From the NCBI RefSeq assembly GCF_004209755.1, contig NZ_CP035913.1, positions 5,828,001 to 5,892,000 on the forward strand: DNA of 64,000 bases, given 5' to 3'. Both the position numbers and the translations under genes were made by a program. The notes beneath the pieces were generated by a model. That model saw nothing but the letters and a program-made list of their open reading frames with translations, was not told where the DNA came from and made no database searches. Positions 26,419-37,695 of the stretch are shown piece by piece. The DNA comes from Pseudoduganella lutea. GTDB lineage: Bacteria > Pseudomonadota > Gammaproteobacteria > Burkholderiales > Burkholderiaceae_D. How positions within the stretch are numbered: position 1 is the first letter of the stretch; each line of letters starts with the position of its first letter.

Positions 26419-27873
26419 GTGACACCGCTAGAATCAGCCATAACAAGATTAAGTGACGAGAAAGCGGTTCAATATGTGAATCAGCTCATTCGTGCCTGCC
26501 ACTCTCCGTCTACTGTCCAACTATCAGGTGAAGACGTGGCTTCGGCAATTGGGTTGGAGTTTTCCCTGCCATGTGATGCAGTCGATGTGCCGTCTTACGG
26601 TGACGTGGCCCGATCTGTTTTACTCCTCCTAGCGAGCAATTTCCAGCAGCGGATTGAAATCGAAGCTTTAATAAATACCCCAAAGCTACTCAATTTCGGC
26701 AAAGAACTCGTAGACTTTGACCCTATTAAGGTTCTGAACATATTGCAGAGTCAATTCAATGCCTTTAATTTCTTACAGAGCGGGGCGCAAGCGTCGCCGC
26801 GTTGGGAAACGGCACAGCCCGGCTTATTGCGGGCGGTGGGTCAAAACCTTCTCACATGCGCAGGTTTTCGCACAGTTGACCCAGTAAGCGATGCTGAGTA
26901 TAAAATCTGGTACGCGACTACACGTAGTCTAGTAGATCGAGCAGATCCTTCAAAAGGATATGGAGTTCAACATGATGGCAAAGTTCACTATGGTTCTTGT
27001 ACAGTGTTCGTTCCGAAATCGCACAAGATTGGATCAGTTGGTTCACCGTGGTGGAAGCGCATTCTCACGTGCAATGATGATCGACTGCAGTTGTTGGCGG
27101 TCGAGCGCGTGGCTGAAGAGACATTCTGGGCAAGTGTCGCTTTAAAATTATCAAGGTCTCCGATCGAAGAACGCGATGCGGTAATCTTCGTTCACGGATT
27201 TAATGTTGACTTTGAAGAGGCGGCCTTGCGTACTGCACAGATCGGGTTCGACATGCAAGTGAAAGGGGCGATGGCTTTTTTTAGCTGGGCATCGCGAGGT
27301 GAAGCGAATATGTATTTAGCGGATGCGGCCACAATCGAGCTTGATGAAATGATTCTTGCCGATTACTTATGCGATTTTGCACGGTATAGTGGCGCCCGTC
27401 GGGTTCATGTTATCGCGCATAGTATGGGCAATCGCGCCGTACTGCGCGCGGTTGACCGCATTGCAGGTAATGCGCAGCGACGTACAGGAATACAGTTCGG
27501 CCAGTTCATTTTAGCAGCGCCTGACGTCGATGTTCGGAAATTTCAGCAGCATTGTGCTGCTTATCGTGCTATTTCTGATCGGACGACTCTCTACGTCTCA
27601 AGCAGGGACATGGCTGTGGAAGCATCTCGGTGGCTGCACGACTTTCCGCGTGCCGGATTGGTGCCCCCCGTGACTGTCGCGGAGGGTATAGATACCATTA
27701 ACGTCGTCAATGCCGATCTCACTTTGCTTGGTCATGGCTACGTCGCCGAAGCTCGTTCAGTCATCAACGATATGCATTCGCTAATCCAGCACGGTGCAGC
27801 TCCTCAGAGTAGGTTCGGTATTCGCTTAACGTCGACCGAGCAAGGACACCCGTATTGGATGATTGGTGCTTAG
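26419..27873 (+). CDS. Alpha/beta hydrolase of the DUF900 type with an extra N-terminal domain
   Basis: 484 residues from a GTG with AAAGG before it, 42 bp after the CHAT-STAND stop. Residues about 165-460 match DUF900 hydrolases: IWYATTRS, HYGSCTVFVPKSHKIG, then VIFVHGFNVDFEEA (oxyanion side), FFSWAS, and AHSMGN with nucleophile serine 335; a later aspartate in APDVDV and histidine in LLGHGYV fit the triad. Residues 1-160 are a helical domain I do not recognise. Close spacing and shared low GC mark it as partner of the CHAT-STAND protein: possibly its substrate, or an effector acting on lipids or esters once cleaved. That role is inferred. Confidence 0.85.
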   Translation: MTPLESAITRLSDEKAVQYVNQLIRACHSPSTVQLSGEDVASAIGLEFSLPCDAVDVPSYGDVARSVLLLLASNFQQRIEIEALINTPKLLNFGKELVDFDPIKVLNILQSQFNAFNFLQSGAQASPRWETAQPGLLRAVGQNLLTCAGFRTVDPVSDAEYKIWYATTRSLVDRADPSKGYGVQHDGKVHYGSCTVFVPKSHKIGSVGSPWWKRILTCNDDRLQLLAVERVAEETFWASVALKLSRSPIEERDAVIFVHGFNVDFEEAALRTAQIGFDMQVKGAMAFFSWASRGEANMYLADAATIELDEMILADYLCDFARYSGARRVHVIAHSMGNRAVLRAVDRIAGNAQRRTGIQFGQFILAAPDVDVRKFQQHCAAYRAISDRTTLYVSSRDMAVEASRWLHDFPRAGLVPPVTVAEGIDTINVVNADLTLLGHGYVAEARSVINDMHSLIQHGAAPQSRFGIRLTSTEQGHPYWMIGA

Positions 27874-28269
27874 TAATAATTCTTGAGGCACGTTATAAAT
27901 TCGCTTAGATATGGCGCAACTGTCATCTTTCTTTGTTTCATCCGTCTCAATTCGGCAAACAGCGAATTTTCACATTTCAACGCTCAGTACACTAAGCTTT
28001 AAACGCTGATTAAATTTGTGCTTGCCAAGAACGGGAGAGACATTAGTTTCAATTGGCCAACATTCAGTCCTGCAACCACACTGCCGTGCATAAAGAGTCG
28101 ATTTCGGGAGGTTTTTTTTGCTGCACAGTTGCACGATATTTCCTAAACCCAAGTCTTCCTTGAGTGTCGTAACCTGTCCAAGCATCTTCAAGGGCATCAA
28201 CCGATTGCCAATGATGAATACAGGGTCTACAACAACAAGCCGGAGCTTGAAAATCCGGCTTTTCACGAT
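27874..28269. other. Low-GC intergenic region after the hydrolase gene
   Basis: 396 bp still with the low GC of the island, ending where the GC-rich kinase remnant begins, so the right edge of the acquired segment lies near 28250. A T-run at 28113-28120 exists without a stem before it. No gene is supported. Confidence 0.4.
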
Positions 28270-29164
28270 GCGGACGTACAGACGCAGCGACAACTGCAAG
28301 CCGAATTCAAGGATGCTAAACTGGTCAAAGACTCAGTGAGTGCCATGCTGGTCGACGAAGATCAGATCGGCGCGCTGTATCAATATCAATGGTTCGTCGA
28401 AGCGGCTGCCCTGATCATCTGTTCGGATTTTGCGACGATCCAGCGCTACGATCACGATCGGGACCAGCTGGAACTCATCGCCCGCATCGGCTTAAATGCC
28501 GCCGCATTAAAGTTCTGGTAGTGGGTGCGACCAGGTCAGGCAACGACCTGCGGACGTGCGCTGGAACTCGGCGAACGCGTTGTCGTGCCGGATTTCGAAT
28601 CGAGCGCTTCTATCGCCGGCAGCGAAGACCTGAACGAGTTTCGCAAGGCCGGGGCGAAAGCGGCCAATCGAAGCCGTTGCTGACACGAAGCCTGCGCCTC
28701 GCCGGCATGATCACCACGCACTGGGCTCGTCGGCACGGTCCCCCGGAAAGCAATGTGCGCCTGCTCGATAGCATTGCCAGGCAGGCGGCGGATCTCATTG
28801 AACGCAACACGCCACCGGACGTGTTGCGCCATTAGGCGGCCCGGCTTCTCGACGCGAACCGTTACAAGAATGAATTCCTGCCGACGCTGGCGCATGAGTT
28901 GCACAATCCCCTGGACCCCATCCGGACGGGCGTGGCGTTGCTGAGATCGGTAGGGCGGAGCAGGTGCCGCGCCTCGACCATTATGGAGCGGCAACTCGGC
29001 CACATAGTGCGTCTGATCGACGATCTTCTCGATGTGTCCCGCATCAGCCGCAGCCGCGGAAGAGCGCTCGTAAAGCCTGAAGGCGGGTATCGACCACCAC
29101 TTGACCAAGCCAGTGTCCTCAGTGAAATAACGGCGCTGCTTCCACGAATCGCTCGCAATGCCTG
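28270..29164 (+). pseudogene. Decayed GAF-domain sensor histidine kinase
   Basis: Fragments of one kinase appear in order across frames: LQAEFKDAKLVKDSVSAML and a GAF start (SDFATIQRYDHDRDQLELIA) to a stop near 28520; GRALELGERVVVPDFESSAS in the next frame; then LRLAGMITTHWARRHGP and LLDSIARQAADLIE; then the dimerisation helix [20 protein letters not shown] with the phospho-acceptor histidine and [16 protein letters not shown]. The ATPase domain is absent. Stops and frameshifts rule out a working protein. It borders the low-GC island and may have been interrupted by it. Confidence 0.8.
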
Positions 29165-29255
29165 ACTTGCGACCAAGGCACCCCGCGATTCGCCGTCGTG
29201 CTTTGGAACAGCGCCGAGCAGGCATCTGTTCGGATTTATTTTTCTCTACCCGCGA

Positions 29256-29684
29256 TCAGGGTGATGATTCCCGCCGCTCATCGTCCTCGACCATGATCGC
29301 CTGCAAGGCCGTCATTTTCTGCTCGGTCGACCAGGTGGGGTGACGGTTGTAGCAGGCTAACGCAAGATGTTCGCACGCGCCGCGAGTGCCCTTGGCATCG
29401 CCCCGCGATTCCCGCACGATCTGTAGCGCCGCCTTGTCGAAGCGCTCCTTGTACTGCCCGGACGAGCGCGCGGGCAGCGGGCCTTTCGCCAGCCGGGCGC
29501 CGCAACTGAGTGGCTCGTCGAGCAGCGCCCGATAGGCCGATTCGCGCTGCGGCACCGCCTGGGCGCAGACGGACACGTAACCTTCGATTTCCGGATGGCC
29601 CGGGCTGTTGCCGGACGCCGGATCCCGTGCGGCGGCCTCGCCGCAGAGGGCCAGCAATGCAAGTGTGAACGTAACTGTTTTCAT
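29256..29684 (-). CDS. Secreted hypothetical protein (142 aa)
   Basis: 142 residues starting MKTVTFTLALLALCGEAAA, a clear signal peptide with cleavage likely near residue 19. The mature part is hydrophilic and has four cysteines (CAQAV, SCGARL, ACEHL, ACYN), which could form two disulfides in the periplasm. I do not recognise the family. AGGGA precedes the ATG. It is transcribed toward the kinase remnant and is divergent from the GGDEF-EAL gene, with a 273-bp gap that holds no other gene. Confidence 0.75.
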   Translation of the reverse strand: MKTVTFTLALLALCGEAAARDPASGNSPGHPEIEGYVSVCAQAVPQRESAYRALLDEPLSCGARLAKGPLPARSSGQYKERFDKAALQIVRESRGDAKGTRGACEHLALACYNRHPTWSTEQKMTALQAIMVEDDERRESSP

Positions 29685-29957
29685 GCGAAGTTCCCTGGAA
29701 CGGAGGAACCGGGAGCTTACCCGACAATGTCGCGGCTGGTAAACGATGCCCTGGCCGTGCAGCCGCCATCCCCGCATATCGGGTACACTGGTTGCTCTTT
29801 CTGCAAGATCATCATGTTTTACAAGGGTATGCCGGGCCTGGCCCCGGCGCGCGATAGCGCGCCCCAGGCGTGAAACCTCGGCGCCGTTGCCGAGCCAATG
29901 CAACCGAGTGCCTGTCGACGCGCAGGTAGCTCTTTGCCGATCGTGCGTCCGCCATCC

Positions 29958-32657
29958 ATGGATTTCAGACCTGGCATTTCCTTTGTCGCGCGGCGCTCGA
30001 GGCTCATCCTGTTCTGGCCGATCCTGTCGCTGTGCATTGCCGTCCTCGGTTGGGTATCCATCCTCGATACCCTCGAAAGGGAGCGCCGCGCCCGGGAAGA
30101 CGATGCGCTGCGCGATGCCGCCGCCATAGCGCGGGGGTATGCCGGGCACCTGGGCCGGACCTTCCACATGATCGACCAGATCCTGCAGCACGTGCGTTTC
30201 GAGTGGGCGCTCAGCGAACAGCGCCTGCGGCTGGAAGGCCCGAGCGCGCCCGGCCTGTTTCCGTCCACGCCCATCTTCAATGTCGGCATCGTCGGCACGG
30301 ATGGAAAACTGATCACCAATACGCTGCCGGTCCGCTCGGAAGATGTGTCGGACAGGATGTATTTCCGCGTCCATGATGACCGGCTCCACAAAACGCAAGT
30401 GGCCGACACCCTGTACGTGGGCGCGGCGGCCATCGGCCGGTCGACCGGGCGCAGTGTCGTGCATTTTTCACGGCGCCTCACCGGCAACGATGGAAGCTTC
30501 GCCGGCGTGGTGCGCGCGGCGGTGGCGCCAGCCTACCTGATGGCCAGTTACGACCGGGTCGCGCTCGGCGGCAACGGGCTGCTGTCGATCCTGGGCACCG
30601 ACGGCGCCATCCGGGCCAGCCGGGTTGGCGAAAGCGTCTACAAGTCGACTACGAGTCCCTTCGCCGCCACGGCGCTGGCTGCGTCGGCGTTGCGCGGCGA
30701 ACCGATGGCCAGGCCCGGGGGCAGCATGCTTGTCGATGGCGCCGCGTGGTTCCTCGACCGGCGCAACCGTTACCTCGGCTGGCAGAAGGTGCCGGGCTAT
30801 CCGGTCATCGCCATTGCCGGCGTCGACCAGCAGGAAGCGTTCGCCGCCTTCGAGAAGGTCAGGGCGACGACGTTGGCGCGCACGACCATCAGCACGGTCG
30901 TCCTGGCCCTTTTCACGGTGGTCGCCATGGCGCTGTCGCTGCGCCTCGGCTGGCGCAAGTACCAGATGGAACTCACCCGCGAAGCGTACCGGCTCGCCAC
31001 GGAAGAGGGTAGCGAAGGGTTCTACATCTGCCGTGTGATACGGGACAGGAACACTGCCATCGTCGACTTCGAGGTGATCGACTGCAACAGGACCGGGGCC
31101 GAGCTGTACGGCAGGCCGCGCGAGGCCATGATCGGTGCCCGGCTGTCGCACCTTCACGAGGCGGACAGGAGCGACTGGCGCGCCCGGCTGCTGCAGCGTT
31201 TCATCGTTGCCGTCGAACGCGGCGTCTTCGAAGACGATATTGAAGTGCCGTTCAAGAATGGACGGGAAAAGTGGTACCGCGTGAAGATGGCGCATTCGAA
31301 AGGCCTGTTGTCGGTAACCGCCTGCGATATCACCGAAAGCCGGCAGCATATGTTCGAACTCGAGCGCCGCGGCAATGAAGATGGGCTGACAGGGCTGCCC
31401 AACCGCCACTGGATGACTGCCTACCTGCCCGCAGCATTGCAGCGCGCCACCGCCAGGCGCGGCATGGTGGCGCTGCTGTTCATCGATCTCGACGGCTTCA
31501 AGAACGTGAACGATACGGCCGGCCACCATAGCGGGGATGCGCTGCTGCGCAATGTCGCGAAACGCCTGAAGCTGGCGGTGCGCCCGGCGGACCATGTCGT
31601 GCGGGTCGGCGGCGACGAATTCATCGTGATCATCGAGCAGGTGCACGACCGTGCCGCGGTCGCCCACATTGCCGAACGCGTATTGCAGGCCTTCCAGGAA
31701 CGGTTCCACGTCGCAGAGGGCAGCTACCCTGTCGGTGCTTCGATCGGCATCAGCCTGTTCCCGGAGGATGGCACGGAAATGCAGGAACTTCTCACGCATG
31801 CCGACGCGGCCATGTATGCCGTCAAGACCAGCGGCAAGATGAACTATCGTTTCTTCGATCGGGAATACTACGAGACCATCCGCGCGAAGATCGACCGCAA
31901 TGCGGAGCTGAGGCACGCGCTCGACACCGACCAGTTGATCATGTACTACCAGCCGCGCATTGACGTGCTTACGGGCGAGACGTGCAGCCTGGAGGCACTG
32001 GTCAGGTGGGCCCACCCCACCAGGGGACTCCTCGAGCCAATCGATTTCATTCCTCTTGCGGAAGAAACGGGGCTGATCGTCGAGCTCGGCGAAGTCGTGA
32101 TCGACAAGGTCTGCGCGCAGATGGCCCACTGGTCCCGGCAGGGGCGGCACGTCGTCCCGGTATCCATCAACGTGTCGCCCCGCCAGTTCAACGAATCCGA
32201 CGTGACCGAGGTGCTGCGCAAGGCGCTCACGCGCCATGGCATCGCCCCTGAACTCGTCGAGATCGAACTGACGGAATCATCGATGACCGCCGATAACGTC
32301 CACGTGTCGGAATCCCTCGAAGACATGCAGCAGCTGGGGATTGCCCTTGCCGTAGACGATTTCGGCACCGGCTACTCGTCACTGTCGCAACTGCAGCGGC
32401 TCGATTTCGATGTGCTCAAGGTGGACAAGGCCTTTACCGCCGAGCTGGAGAAGACCAAAGAGGGCAGCGTCTTCTTCACGGCGATCATCACCATGGCCCA
32501 CGCGCTCGGCATGCGGGTCGTGGCGGAAGGCGTGGAGACGGCAGGCCAGGCCCGGCAACTGAAGCAGCTCGATTGCGACGAGCTGCAAGGTTATTTCATT
32601 TCGATGCCGCTGCCGGCCACCGAAACGCAGCCGATCCTGGCGCGGTGCGTGTTGTAG
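29958..32657 (+). CDS. Membrane GGDEF-EAL protein with periplasmic sensor and PAS
   Basis: 899 residues from MDFRPG (an ATG 60 bp earlier is also possible; neither has a strong ribosome site). A first membrane span lies near 17-37, a periplasmic sensor loop of the Cache type follows, and a second span lies near 310-330. Then come a PAS-like domain (about 345-460), a GGDEF domain with intact GGDEF at 551-555 and an RPAD inhibitory site at 542-545, and an EAL domain with EALVRW from 679. Both halves look catalytically competent, so it may make or degrade cyclic di-GMP, the signal read by BcsA and BcsE elsewhere in the window. Confidence 0.92.
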   Translation: MDFRPGISFVARRSRLILFWPILSLCIAVLGWVSILDTLERERRAREDDALRDAAAIARGYAGHLGRTFHMIDQILQHVRFEWALSEQRLRLEGPSAPGLFPSTPIFNVGIVGTDGKLITNTLPVRSEDVSDRMYFRVHDDRLHKTQVADTLYVGAAAIGRSTGRSVVHFSRRLTGNDGSFAGVVRAAVAPAYLMASYDRVALGGNGLLSILGTDGAIRASRVGESVYKSTTSPFAATALAASALRGEPMARPGGSMLVDGAAWFLDRRNRYLGWQKVPGYPVIAIAGVDQQEAFAAFEKVRATTLARTTISTVVLALFTVVAMALSLRLGWRKYQMELTREAYRLATEEGSEGFYICRVIRDRNTAIVDFEVIDCNRTGAELYGRPREAMIGARLSHLHEADRSDWRARLLQRFIVAVERGVFEDDIEVPFKNGREKWYRVKMAHSKGLLSVTACDITESRQHMFELERRGNEDGLTGLPNRHWMTAYLPAALQRATARRGMVALLFIDLDGFKNVNDTAGHHSGDALLRNVAKRLKLAVRPADHVVRVGGDEFIVIIEQVHDRAAVAHIAERVLQAFQERFHVAEGSYPVGASIGISLFPEDGTEMQELLTHADAAMYAVKTSGKMNYRFFDREYYETIRAKIDRNAELRHALDTDQLIMYYQPRIDVLTGETCSLEALVRWAHPTRGLLEPIDFIPLAEETGLIVELGEVVIDKVCAQMAHWSRQGRHVVPVSINVSPRQFNESDVTEVLRKALTRHGIAPELVEIELTESSMTADNVHVSESLEDMQQLGIALAVDDFGTGYSSLSQLQRLDFDVLKVDKAFTAELEKTKEGSVFFTAIITMAHALGMRVVAEGVETAGQARQLKQLDCDELQGYFISMPLPATETQPILARCVL

Positions 32658-32714
32658 GCGTTCCAAGGCGCCATTGACCCGCAGCCCCCCGTGTAGTTGC
32701 TCAGGTAGCGGAAG

Positions 32715-33629
32715 TCACAGTTCCTGGGCAGTGTGGGGAATCCCGCGTTCCTCGTAGATGGCGTAGATCACCGCCAGCATGTTGACCAGCTCCTGCGAGC
32801 GGTCCATTGCCCGGGCGCTGAAGATGATGGGGGAGACCGCCTGGCGGTCGTCGATCGGCCGGTAGCACACATCCGTGCGGATCATTCCCTGCAGGCTGTC
32901 CGGCACGATCGCGATGCCCTGGCCCGCGCCGACCAGGCCGATGGCGATCTGCAGTTCACGCACTTCGAGCACTTGCTGCGGCACCAGCATGCGGTCCCTG
33001 AACGTTGCCAGCACCTGGTCCGCGAAGCTGGGGCGCGGTGCCTTCGGGTAGACGATCAGCGTGTCCTGCATCAGGTCCGACATCTTCAGCGGCCCCGCCG
33101 CCTGCGCCAGCCGGTGCCCGACCGGCAGGGCGACGATCAGGGGTTCCTCGCGCAGCACGATGCGGCGGATCGCCGCATCCTCGAACTTCAGCCTGCCGAA
33201 GCCCACATCGATGCGGCCATCCTTCAACGCTTTCAACTGCTCCATCGTCGTCAGCTCATTGAAGCTGATCTCCACTTCCTGGTATTGCTCACGATAGCGT
33301 CGCACGATTTCCGGCAGCAGCCCATAGAGCGTCGAGGCGACAAAGCCGATCGACAGCTTTCGTTCGATCGCGCCCACGCGCCGCGTCATCGCCTTCAGGT
33401 CGGCAGCCTTGGCGAGCAGCTCCTGCGCATGGGCATGGAAGAAGGTGCCCGCTTCCGTGAGTCGCACGGGGCGGGCGCCCTTGACGATCAGGGCCACGCC
33501 CAGCTCTTCCTCCAGTTGCTGGATTTGCCGGCTCAACGGCGGCTGCGCCATGTTCAGGCGTTCCGCCGCGCGGGTGAAGTTCTGCTCGTCGGCCACGGTA
33601 ACGAAGTAACGCAGGTGGCGTAGTTCCAT
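32715..33629 (-). CDS. LysR-type regulator of the ben operon (BenM/CatM-like)
   Basis: 304 residues. The N-terminal winged HTH is typical ([20 protein letters not shown], then [15 protein letters not shown]), followed by an effector-binding domain ([20 protein letters not shown] and later [14 protein letters not shown] loop). It is divergent from benA, the standard layout for BenM/CatM/CatR regulators that activate benzoate genes with benzoate or cis,cis-muconate. Two ATAC-N7-GTAT type sites lie directly before its start codon, so it probably represses itself while activating benA. The inducer is inferred from family and neighbours. Confidence 0.88.
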   Translation of the reverse strand: MELRHLRYFVTVADEQNFTRAAERLNMAQPPLSRQIQQLEEELGVALIVKGARPVRLTEAGTFFHAHAQELLAKAADLKAMTRRVGAIERKLSIGFVASTLYGLLPEIVRRYREQYQEVEISFNELTTMEQLKALKDGRIDVGFGRLKFEDAAIRRIVLREEPLIVALPVGHRLAQAAGPLKMSDLMQDTLIVYPKAPRPSFADQVLATFRDRMLVPQQVLEVRELQIAIGLVGAGQGIAIVPDSLQGMIRTDVCYRPIDDRQAVSPIIFSARAMDRSQELVNMLAVIYAIYEERGIPHTAQEL

Positions 33630-33633
33630 CTCT

Positions 33634-33670
33634 ATACCTTAAAAGTATCATAAATATACCAAAACGGTGT
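33634..33670. promoter_or_regulatory. Tandem BenM/CatM-type operator sites
   Basis: A perfect ATAC-N7-GTAT site occupies 33634-33648, and ATAC-N7-GTGT, one base off, occupies 33656-33670. They are 22 bp apart, two helical turns, on the same face of the DNA. ATAC-N7-GTAT is the known consensus of BenM and CatM. The first copy overlaps the ribosome site of the LysR gene; the second abuts the -35 of the likely benA promoter. Confidence 0.75.
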
Positions 33671-33699
33671 TGGACTGGCAGTTTTACCCAGTCTATTGT
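33670..33699 (+). promoter_or_regulatory. Candidate benA promoter
   Basis: TTGGAC at 33670-33675 and TATTGT at 33694-33699 with an 18-bp spacer form a moderate sigma-70 promoter right after the operator pair, as expected for LysR activation. The untranslated leader to benA would be about 160 bases. A second possible pair (TTGTAC / TATACG) lies about 27 bp further on. Confidence 0.45.
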
Positions 33700-33865
33700 A
33701 CTCATATCGCTTTCGACTATACGAATTAAATATGATTCCGCGACTGAGACCAATGCCGGCGATTCGACCGCCGAGCACGACAAACCATCAGGAGACCGGC
33801 ACGACACAGCAGGAACCGGCCACCGACATCGACTACACCCGCGCCACCGCTTGAGGAGTCTCGCC

Positions 33866-36794
<2,929 letters not shown>

Positions 36795-36795
36795 C

Positions 36796-37596
36796 ATGAC
36801 GCAAGAACCGAACAACACCCGTGAACGGTTTCGCGGCAAGGTCGTGATCGTGACAGGCGCCGCGCAGGGTATCGGCCGCGGCGTGGCGCTGGCCGCCGCA
36901 CGCGAAGGGGCCCGGCTGGTGCTGGCCGACCGCGCCGGCCTGGTGCGGCAGGTGGCGGCGGAATGCATCGACCTGGGGGCCCGGGTCGCCGTAGTGCAGT
37001 CCGACCTGGAGAGCTACGCGGGCGCCGTTGCCGTGATCGACGCGGCACTGGCCGGATTCGGCCGCGTCGACGTGCTGGTCAACAATGTCGGTGGCACGAT
37101 CTGGGCCAAGCCCTACCAGGAATACGAAGAAGACCAGATCGAGGCTGAAATCCGTCGTTCGCTGTTCCCCACGCTGTGGTGCTGCCGGGCCGTGCTGCCC
37201 GCGATGCTCGCGCAGGGCGCCGGTGCGATCGTGAATATATCGTCGGTAGCCACGCGCGGCATCCACCGCATCCCGTATTCGGCGGCCAAGGGTGGCGTGA
37301 ACGCATTGACGGCCAGCCTGGCAATGGAGCACGCGCAGGACGGCATCCGTGTCAACGCGGTAGCCACCGGCGGCACGGAAGCGCCGCCCCGCGTGGTGCC
37401 GCGCAATCCCGAGCCGCTCAGCGCGCGGGAGCAGGTGTGGTACCAGGGGATCGTCGACCAGACCGTGGCGAGCAGCCCGATGCATCGCTACGGCACCATC
37501 GACGAGCAGGTGGCCGCCATCCTGTTCCTTGCCTCCGACGAAGCGTCGTACATCACCGGCAGCGTGCTGCCGGTCGGTGGCGGAGACCAGGGATAA
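36796..37596 (+). CDS. benD: Dihydroxycyclohexadiene carboxylate dehydrogenase
   Basis: 266 residues, a short-chain dehydrogenase. VTGAAQGIGRGVAL near 19-32 binds NAD, NNVG follows the fourth strand, and the active site has serine in NISSVA and YSAAKG with the catalytic tyrosine and lysine. BenD oxidises and decarboxylates the diol made by BenABC to catechol. It starts one base past the benC stop, so it belongs to the same operon. Catechol-cleaving genes are not in this window. Confidence 0.92.
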   Translation: MTQEPNNTRERFRGKVVIVTGAAQGIGRGVALAAAREGARLVLADRAGLVRQVAAECIDLGARVAVVQSDLESYAGAVAVIDAALAGFGRVDVLVNNVGGTIWAKPYQEYEEDQIEAEIRRSLFPTLWCCRAVLPAMLAQGAGAIVNISSVATRGIHRIPYSAAKGGVNALTASLAMEHAQDGIRVNAVATGGTEAPPRVVPRNPEPLSAREQVWYQGIVDQTVASSPMHRYGTIDEQVAAILFLASDEASYITGSVLPVGGGDQG

Positions 37597-37695
37597 GGGC
37601 GAAGACCCGCCAGGCCGGACGCAGCCTCGATCACTTCGCGGCCACGCTGAAACAACGATTCGCAACAACACCAATCCAGCAAGGAGACACGCATC

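Noticed and set aside
27970..28299. Minus-strand frame of 109 codons right of the hydrolase gene
   Set aside because: TTG start without a ribosome site, no recognisable content, and it runs into the kinase remnant.
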